Part shown: positions 19,686-26,720 of the stretch, in pieces
How positions within the stretch are numbered: the first letter of the stretch is position 1
How the letters are laid out: every line of letters begins with the position of its first letter
Source of the DNA: Hydnum rufescens UP504
Taxonomy: Eukaryota; Basidiomycota; Agaricomycetes; Cantharellales; Hydnaceae
Assembly: GCA_014904985.1 (NCBI GenBank)
Contig: MU128914.1
Span: 512,658-539,377, forward strand
DNA length: 26,720 bases
Reading direction: 5' to 3'
Made by a program: the position numbers and the translations under genes
Notes under the pieces: model-generated
What the model was told of the DNA's origin: nothing
The model's input: the letters and a program-made list of their open reading frames with translations, nothing else
The model's database searches: none

Positions 19686-20745
19686 CTCGATGCAAACAGG
19701 TCACAAGGGGATCGTCACGCGTCACAGGTAGTTCAAAAAAGTAGTTCCCACCACCCATTCAGTACAGTATGGGCTGATGTTGACCTTAGCACTGCGGCTG
19801 GTGAACGCCAACCCCCCTTTCTGAGGTACCACGAGGATTTCGCACGAACCTTCAGCCGGCATAGGATCTGGATTCTTCAAGGTTGGGGTGAGATAATTAT
19901 GCGGGATATCTTATCTCAACCGTGCTTACTTCTCTCCCCCTCGATCTGGAATAATTACCGAAAATATCCAGAGCCACTGGTACACTAGCCCTAACGGCTT
20001 CGAGTGGGTTCATTCAGATTATGGTGTCAAGCATCAGAAAGAACTGGGCGAATTCCCCCCCGCGGATGAGGCGCCCAGTCTCGTGGGGATTTTCAACGTA
20101 CCCGGGCTGTCGGGATGCACTTGGTAGGTGCTCTCCCCTTGGGTCCCGATTGACCCGAGTGGGGATAGATTAGGCCAATGATCCACCAAGTATACATAAA
20201 GATGATCTGGTATGGACAAATCATTGATCGATCCCACCCCCAGGCCACACGGCGGCGGTGAGGAGACATTTGGCGCGGCCCGCTCACGTTCCTTTAATGT
20301 CCTTTACGGGGGCCCGAGGAGTCCGCAAGCAGTACGTAAATATGTGCGCAAGTTGACTAAAGAAACTGCCAAGAATGTCTACTTAATATCACTGATTTTT
20401 CCGTTCCGTCCTTGGGATTCTTGCTTTGCTTAACGTTCCCAAATTTTCGATTGCGCATGGCTGATCTCTCACATTATCTCCCTCCAGGAGTGTACATATC
20501 CCAGTGAGCTAAGTATAATACCCGCGTAGTACCTTTCCTCCTCCCGTCGTACACGTATATGTACCTGGACATCACAGACCCAGCCACATGCATACGTCCG
20601 TAACACGACGCGCATGAATCAGAGACAAGATGACGGTTCGTCGTAAGGAAAGGTACTTCTGGCTATTACCCCTGTGCCTCGACACGGACACGCAGCGGGT
20701 CGCAGCCTCTTCCTCCAGACCGCATAGGAGCTTTGCCATCAATTC
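19686..20745. other. duplicated non-coding or decayed sequence
   Basis: Corresponds to about 25290-26500. On the minus strand near 20034-20237 the sequence reads LSPLGSIGTQGEST...HPDSPGTLK. The other copy preserves a comparable stretch (GEST...LPDSPDTLKSLRDYFAVPQERFAPLFLILDTRV) near 25760-25890. This suggests an old minus-strand exon, but frames are broken in copy 1. No complete gene model is possible. Confidence 0.35.
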
Positions 20746-21194
20746 TCACTGTGACATGGATAACACCATTTCCAAAGTAGCATCCTTGTAAGTCTCGTAG
20801 GACACCCTCGAGGAGTAGGGGAGGCGAAATTTTGCAGAATAATCCCTCCATTTTGACACGTGATGCGGGCTCTCCGATGGCGATGCGATCTTCCCCGAGA
20901 GAGGGGAGAAAGCCGTGAAAGGCGAACACTCATCTGCTCCGAGGGACCAAGATAAATCAAAGTCATCGTCTGAATCTACCAATACCCTATCAGGCTGTAT
21001 TTGTGATAGAAAGGAAGACGGAATGCACCATCGAGGTTCTGGGTTTCCATCAATTCCCAGCGATATCGCTGATAGATCGGGACTCGGTGGAATGTGGTCG
21101 AAGAATTCACCACAATGCTTAATCCACCATCAGCGAGCGAGATCAGGTTTGCTTGTTCAATGCCAGGAAGGCCCATAAATCGAACACACTTCCC
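20746..21194 (-). CDS. unidentified coding-like segment downstream of the kinase
   Basis: Two overlapping minus-strand frames look coding. The upstream part from 21194 reads GKCVRFMGLPGIEQANLISLADG. The downstream part reads HCGEFFDHIPPSPDLSAISLGIDGN and continues through DRVLVDSDDDFDLSW to VSKWRDYSAKFRLPYSSRVSYET. The second copy at 26560-26720 keeps the latter part (DRVLVDSEDG...VSKWTDYSVKFRLPSSSMVSYKS), so this frame was probably protein-coding. A frame change lies between the two parts near 21120. It may be the 3' end of the kinase gene, reached through an intron at 21254-21195 (GTACGT...TTTGCAG), or a separate truncated gene. No family is recognised. Confidence 0.4.
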
Positions 21195-21233
21195 CTGCAA
21201 ACCAATAATTCAGGTACATAATCCAATAGAGAA

Positions 21234-24200
21234 CTATCCGGAAACAGCACGTACGATCGCCTCTTGAATGCTCAAGTTTGTTCGATAGATACGGAAGAGG
21301 CAGCGCTGCATAGTGTCGATGATCAACTTCAATGGCGGCCGACTCGTTCGGTCGTGATCCCAGCAGCGCTTCAAAATTGCCAAAAACGGAGGAAAGGTAA
21401 CTTCTTCGTTCGATGGTTCAAAGGGAGGCTGATGGCTAAATATAGCACGCATGAGGTGTGCCTCTTTGGAAAGTTGGTGGTACGGCTCCTGGTCAAACAA
21501 GATCTGCAGGGAAACAGGGAATGGACAATTACAAGTTAGACACAAACCATAGCATACGGGGAGAATGGATCCCACCTCAATACAAGTGCATGCATATGTA
21601 TATATGTCTGTCTCCACAGTTCTAGTGCTTTCATCAAGAAGTTCTGGAGCCAGAAATCGGAGTGACCCGCCAAAGTTTGATGATGTATGGCCAGTAGGTC
21701 CCCCATCAAGGATTATAGATAGTCCGAAATCACAAATACTCGCTCTTCCTTCCGCATCGATCAACACGTTCGGCTGAAGGGCGTCAGTTGATCAGCAAGG
21801 CACCACCGCTCAGCGCATTCAAACATACTGCTTTCAGATCGCCGTGTATAATTGGAGGGTCCTGTTCATGCAAATATTGCAATCCCAGCGCAACATCAGC
21901 GCACTGTAAAGATAAAGATCAAGCTTCAGTGGAAGGATAGATCCCGTATTCGAGAGAATGGATATGAATATAAACGCACGATAACCTCTCGATTAACACT
22001 TGGATTCTTCACTAGAAAGCTCAAGACATTACCACGAGGGTAGAGCGTTGAAACGAGACCAGGCCCTTCGGGCTCTTCAGTATGACCTATCAATCTCACC
22101 ACGTTCTCGTGATGCAAGCAGGCCCATACGCGCATTTCCACATGCAGGCGCTACACCAGGCATGAACGAAAGATCCGCAGTGCAACTATCAGATAAAATT
22201 ACCTTATGGAGTTTCGGTTTGAGCGTGTCCTCATTTGTATACGAAGCACGAAGCACTTTAATGGCGACCTAGGGCATCGGTTGTCAGCGCTTGCAGCCTG
22301 CGGGAGCTATCAATTGAGAAGAACACCTGAAGAGCTGGATCAGATTCATCGGAGGTGGTAGAGAGCAAGCTGCCCCTCCAGACTGAGGAATACCCGCCTG
22401 TGGCGATGGGTGTTGAACCCAAACGAATGATGCGCCCAGTCAAGTTGGGAGTTTTGGGGGGACCGGGTTGGGGAGTGGTAGATGATAGACTAGCTTGTGG
22501 GCCTCGCCCGAAGGCTTCGGCGCCAGGAGCCGCACTCCCAACACCTTGTAGAATGGACATGACTTCGACTATTCCTGTGTAAGCCTCTTTCGGCGACATC
22601 ATGGTGGGAGGGGTGGGAGTTGATGATGCACTGGCGGGCTGCATGGATCTCCTCTCATCGGCCTGATCAGATAAGGGGTTTCTGGTTCGAGATATTGAAC
22701 GACGATGGGGATCAAATGGTGGTGTGGAGTCCAGGGAATTTGAGGCGAGTACATTGGAGGGGTCAGTTCTTGCGACGGGTGCCCTTATTTCGCGGCCGCG
22801 GGGCTGGTCACCACTATTCATCTTAGCACCTGCCGCAGCAGCAGGTACTGCACCGTTCGCATTGAGCGACTGCATTGGGCGAGGTCCCCGGGGATGTTCT
22901 TGTGGCAGAGTTAGTGTTGAGCCAACATGTGCTATTTTCTCCTTCGTGCTTGCTGGGTTTGAATCGGCTCCCTGCCGATCATCCAGTTTTGAGCTCGGCG
23001 GTGGGGGCAGAGAAGTGGGCACGTTTTTCCATGCATCTGGCTGCATGAGTGAGATTTTTTTCATGTCAGGGTGCTGGAGGGCATATTCGTGCTCTACGGA
23101 TTCAGTTGCCCACTTCATCCTCCTTCCGAAAAGCTTGAGGGCAATCTGCACCCAGCTTGGTGGGGGCGGCTTGAGCCAAGATTTCTCGAAGCCTCCATGA
23201 AGGATTCCGATGACAACGCCAGCGTACCACATAGAGTCCCACTGGATCATTCTAGTGCGCCACACGGGACCCCGCCAGGTCATTCTGTAAGCGTCGGTTA
23301 CGTTATGGACGATGTTCAGAAGGTGTATGACACGACGTAATTTCAGTGTAGCAAAGGCGCCGGCCATGATATCATCATCATTAGGTTTCCAGAGCTTGGA
23401 GCGGTCGTAGGAGAATTTAATGGTATCCGACCCGATGCGCGGCCTCTCCACCCGCACCCAGATAAGCGGGATCTTCTCGTTCGGGGTGTGAACACACATG
23501 AGCAGGTATTCGTCGGCCTGAGGTTCATTCAACGGCCTGGAATACAAGGATATGATAGAATATGCCAACCCCGTCTTTGTAGTATGCGATCTCTTGAACA
23601 TCCCCTGATGTAAATGGATCCAGCCTCCTAAAAAACATCCGTTGTAATGCCGTTGCACATATATATTCAACAGGATGACTTACTCAGTGTCAGGAGAGGT
23701 AATCATCTGATAGAAGCGAGGAAACTCCAAGGACATTGGAGATTCCACTTCTGCCATCCCGGTGTACAGGGCGAGACAAATGCCTTGATATGAGAACCGA
23801 CGACCTTGCTCTTTCTCCGTGATCAGAAACGCAAAGAATCTGATACGAGACTCATAGGATTGGGCAGAGAACGCCCATAATCGACATTTAAGGAGAGATC
23901 CGCGCCGAAGCCATGAGACTTGAGATGAAATTGTTGGGGAGGACGAACTCCGGCTGATTACATAATACATCGGTGTATATGCATCGGGAGGAATCCTCGA
24001 CTTTATAAAGATAAAGTCTGAGATTACCTCGGGGGATTCCTCCCAAGACCGAGGCATGATCACTCAATATTTGGGTTTGGATCTAGGCTCCTGCTGATAT
24101 CCACGTATCCAGACGGTCTGTAGGGTATTACGGACGCATTCGATTCCTATCGGTTTCTTTTGGCACTTGAAGACCAGTGATACGGCGCACAACACGGGGT

Positions 24201-24294
24201 GTCCATTTACATCATGTTTCAAGTTTGGACACATCTTCATGGCCTTAGCTTCGACGTGGTCTCGCAGCCAGCGCCTCAATTCTTCCGATGTCAT
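21234..24294 (-). CDS. TKL-like protein kinase with uncharacterised N-terminal module (one in-frame TGA)
   Basis: Predicted serine/threonine or tyrosine-kinase-like enzyme of about 877 codons. Exons: 24294-23684, 23627-23570, 23517-22327, 22268-22203, 22150-21986, 21903-21829, 21773-21576, 21503-21234; introns are 52-82 nt and join frames exactly. Start: first ATG (MTSEELRRWL), conserved in the truncated copy. N-terminal module to about residue 385, then a Pro/Ser-rich linker, then the kinase: glycine loop ATGGYSSVWRG, VAIK lysine near 624, helix-C RLHVEMRVW, IIHGDLKAPNVL near 716 (HGD rather than HRD), DFG near 738, APE near 765, and a C-lobe ending SIQEAIVRAV. All catalytic residues expected are present. 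TGA at 24066-24064 interrupts exon 1 after KPKY; downstream the same frame continues with clear coding sequence (FIFIKSRIPPDAYTP). So this is either a recent nonsense change or a pseudogene, or translation starts later. Confidence 0.75.
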
Positions 24295-24802
24295 CCTCAC
24301 CAAGCATAACGATGGTGAACGACGCCGCTTTCTTCATTCTCCCTGACTAGGGAGGCGAATCATCTCTCCACTCAGAAGATGACCAGGAAAGAGTGAGCTA
24401 CGTGACTCCTTGCCGTCCCTCCCGAGATCTGGCGTTGGCCGTAGGTGTCTTCGCCACATATTTAGGCACGAGCAAATGGAATGAGAGTCGATGCAGAAAA
24501 TTCACTGCGTGATCCGAAAGTCGAAACGCTGCCGTTGCAGGCTGAATGATAGAGGAAAACGCAGGGCGCATAGAGGGAACAGTCATAGGATTCTAGCGTC
24601 TTTCAGTCCCCTAGAATCCCACAAAGACGAGCGAATCTGGAGGATGGAAGCGACACCACGGCCAAAGCAAGCATATATCACGTACGTTTGCTGCATCGAC
24701 AGAGTAAATGGGAGGCTCACTGAATGCATACTAATTATAAGGGTCGCCTGCCTCACCCTCATAAATTAATTTTATCATCCTGATATAGCTCGCACAACCT
24801 AC
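24295..24802 (-). promoter_or_regulatory. kinase upstream region
   Basis: No gene seen. Directly duplicated at 18579-19160. An ATG at about 24335 opens a different frame (MKKAASFTIVMLGEDD) that overlaps the proposed start. The truncated copy has a similar frame (TITMLGDNGIG), so translation might begin there in another frame. I prefer 24294 because LRRWL...H...A is conserved in that frame in both copies. Confidence 0.3.
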
Positions 24803-25290
24803 ATGTCTAGGAGCGCTAGCTCGCCGTCCCCGCACAACTCAAAAGCGAGCTTTCTGTCCTAGTTATGGGCAAGGATTCCAATTTGCCTCAGGGCGACTTA
24901 ACAGCGCCACGCCGCACCTTGTTGAGAGCACCGCCATGCTCATCACGTTCATCTGTGGACCCTTTCCTTCGCTGCACTTCTTCTCCGGTGGTCTTCAAGT
25001 CCTCCAATCGCGTGATAGCATCCTATTCTCCGGTGACAGCCCCGAAGATGAAGTCGTTTCCAATGAAACCGCATTGCGGATGAAAAACGCCCGCGGCAAA
25101 TTGTACAGGTACGGTATATGCTGACGCTGTTTTTGTATGGAGAGACCCTTTTCGACCTTGACTCTTATTTGATGGCGTCACCAGTTCACGATAGTCCTTT
25201 AGCACCAACGTAACCCTGTTCTTAAACCGGAAACAAGCCTTTCAAGCCAAGCCAAGCCCACCAGTAGCTGTCACTTTTCTCAATACACAG
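24803..25290 (+). repeat. block inverted relative to copy 1
   Basis: Reverse-complement match of 19195-19685, with direct matches resuming on both sides. The plus strand has an ATG frame at 24936-25124 (MLITFICGPFPSLHFFS) whose equivalent is open on the minus strand of copy 1. See the entry for 19289-19507. Confidence 0.75.
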
Positions 25291-25739
25291 GTTCGGTCAC
25301 AGCTGGCAAGGGATTACGCTGTCACGCGTCACAGGTTGCAAAAAGCCCTCAGACGAACTCCCCTATGAACTAATCTTGAGCTTAGTCAAAACCCGCCGGT
25401 CACACCAACTGCTTGCGCGAACCTCCAGTCGACATAGGATCTGGATTCTTCAAAGGTGCGCACAACCGGGGGACATCTTGGGGACATGATTGCATGCAAC
25501 ATATTCTTTTCCCTACGAGCTCGTCAGCTACATCTTTTCTATGAACCTACCTTCAGTTGTATCTGGGTGACGTGACACTGAATCTCCTCTTTTCTTCCCC
25601 CTCAGGATGAACGGCGTCGACTGACCCAGAGATTATTTTGCCTTCACCATCTCCACCCGTGTTTATTTCTCTCCGCTCGGTCTTGATAAATTCTTGACAA
25701 CCTCTACGGGCAGTGGTGCACTGGCCCTTACAGGTTCGA

Positions 25740-25965
25740 GGGGCGTGATTCATACTCTGGTGTCAAGAATCAAAAACAACGGGGCGAATCGCTCCTGTGG
25801 AACAGCGAAATAGTCCCGTAGCGATTTCAGCGTATCTGGGCTGTCAGGAAGCGTTTTATGAGTGCTCTCCCCTTGGGTCCTGATTGATAGAGTGGGGATA
25901 GATTAGGGAGATGACCGTCAAGTATGATCGGATACAAAGCAATTAATCGATCCCAGACTCAGGCC
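25740..25965 (-). pseudogene. decayed exon of an unidentified minus-strand gene
   Basis: One minus-strand frame reads GEST...LPDSPDTLKSLRDYFAVPQERFAPLFLILDTRV and then stops. Copy 1 keeps GEST...HPDSPGTLK at about 20080-20130 but diverges after it. Upstream the frame is lost within a few codons of the CTCTCCCCTTGGGTCC landmark. It is probably an exon of the same lost gene as the fragment at 26560-26720. No family is recognised. Confidence 0.3.
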
Positions 25966-26441
25966 ACACAGGCGGGTGGGGGGGAGAACGGTTGGTGTGT
26001 CCCACTCGCGTTCCTTTAATGCCAGTTGTGTTTATCTGTATCCTCAGCGGCCCGAAGGGGTCCACAGACAGCACGTAAATCTCTCTGCGCGGAGTGTGCG
26101 CAAGTTGACTAAAGAAGGCGCCGACGATGTCTATTTTGTATGGCTGATTTTTTCGCACCTCCTCGAGATTCTTGCTTCGTTCAACGTTCCGAAGTTTTCG
26201 ATTCCGCGTCCTTGATTCCTCGCATTAATCTCCCGCAGGAGCGTAAATGCCACATTTATCCAAGTGTAATGCCTGTGTGACATCCTGTCCTTCGAGAAAG
26301 TCTTCCACATACATGGGTCTGGAATTGACATACTATACAGTCGTGGCCGCATACATACATACACAACATGACTCCCATAAGTAAGTCGGAAGGTGACGGC
26401 CAGTCGTAAGGAGAGGAGATTGAGATTGTGGCTAGTATCAC

Positions 26442-26461
26442 CGACTCGACTCGACTCGACC
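26442..26461. repeat. CGACT microsatellite
   Basis: Nearly four tandem CGACT units. A shorter CATA repeat lies nearby at about 26352-26362. Neither is expanded. Confidence 0.7.
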
Positions 26462-26559
26462 TCCAACGGTCACGGCCCACTCCAATACGCGCATTAAAAG
26501 ACGAGGTATCAATTCCCATTCTGGTATCCATTATACCGCTTGCGAAGAAGCCTCGTGAT

Positions 26560-26720
26560 AGACTTGTAGGACACCATCGACGAGGAGGGGAGGCGAAATT
26601 TCACAGAGTAATCCGTCCATTTTGAGACATAGGCAGGGCTCTTCGATGATGACGCATCCTTCCCTGAGAGAGAGGGTGTTTCGGAACCATCCTCCGAGTC
26701 TACTAATACCCTGTCAGCTT
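26560..26720 (-). CDS. partial unidentified gene at the window edge (copy 2)
   Basis: Minus-strand open frame entering from the right edge: DRVLVDSEDG, then SLSGKDASSSKSPAYVSKWTDYSVKFRLPSSSMVSY. It is paralogous to 20760-20990, with most differences leaving the VSKWxDYSxKFRLPxSSxVSY core unchanged. The 5' part is outside the window, and the 3' limit is unclear because the frame is not conserved below about 26550. Function unknown. Confidence 0.4.

Larger units (their letters stand above)
17380..21000. repeat. diverged segmental duplication, copy 1
   Basis: Matches about 23330-26720 in the same orientation, with substantial divergence. Landmarks shared in order are SGDVQ-coding sequence near 17655 (23610), the start region near 18578 (24294), GAGGCTCACTG at 19158 (24714), GTCACGCGTCACAGG at about 19716 (25321), CATAGGATCTGGATTCTTCAA at about 19860 (25432), CTCTCCCCTTGGGTCC at 20131 (25865) and CTACCAATACCCT near 20975 (26699). 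One internal block (19195-19685) is inverted. Copy 2 may continue past the window end. Confidence 0.8.
23330..26720. repeat. diverged segmental duplication, copy 2
   Basis: Counterpart of 17380-21000. It contains the 5' third of the kinase gene, its upstream region and fragments of a further minus-strand gene. The homology reaches the last base of the window, so the right end of the duplication is not seen. Confidence 0.8.

Noticed and set aside
1..26720. tRNA, rRNA or other structured RNA genes
   Set aside because: Reading both strands, I saw no cloverleaf with the conserved T-loop GGTTCRA plus D-loop, and no rRNA-like sequence. A covariance-model scan was not possible.

Overview
The window looks like nuclear DNA of a mushroom-forming basidiomycete (Agaricomycetes). 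The evidence is short phase-consistent introns of 52-90 nt with GTRNGT donors and YAG acceptors, TATA-box genes, a NACHT-WD40 NLR-type receptor, an HGD-type TKL-like kinase, a secreted PEBP-like family, a hAT transposase relic, and no operons or bacterial ribosome-binding sites. All gene models come from reading the sequence. Family names rest on motif recognition, not on searches.

Layout. (1) 1-4645: two duplicated modules. Module A (about 152-1965) carries a three-exon gene of unknown function. Module B (about 2295-4645) carries a damaged secreted PEBP-like gene. (2) 5608-9342, minus strand: a large NLR-type gene, a NACHT NTPase followed by ten near-identical WD40 repeats plus one degenerate repeat, open through three exons. 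(3) 9936-13809: second copies of B and A, in the same orientation but in the order B'-A', both carrying broken genes. The order is therefore A, B, NLR, B', A'. (4) 13908-17206: a large inverted repeat whose 1.3-kb arms each hold a TATA-driven gene for a small secreted protein. The minus copy is intact and the plus copy has a one-base frameshift. The 0.68-kb spacer holds a hAT transposase relic. (5) 17380-26720: a diverged 3.4-3.6-kb duplication. Its right copy runs into a minus-strand gene that joins an uncharacterised N-terminal module to a TKL-like kinase (21234-24294), with one in-frame TGA. Its left copy keeps only a decayed N-terminal module. One 0.5-kb block inside the duplication is inverted between the copies.

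Taken together, this is a rapidly rearranging accessory region. A putative self/non-self sensor and a putative signalling kinase sit among duplicated, partly pseudogenised lineage-specific genes. Nothing in the sequence shows that these genes act in one pathway, so a functional link is speculation. The clearest intact products are the NLR, the minus-strand secreted protein and, provisionally, the module A gene. The most unusual structural features are the nested duplications, the gene-bearing inverted repeat around a hAT relic, and the kinase fused to a module that also exists as a separate truncated copy.
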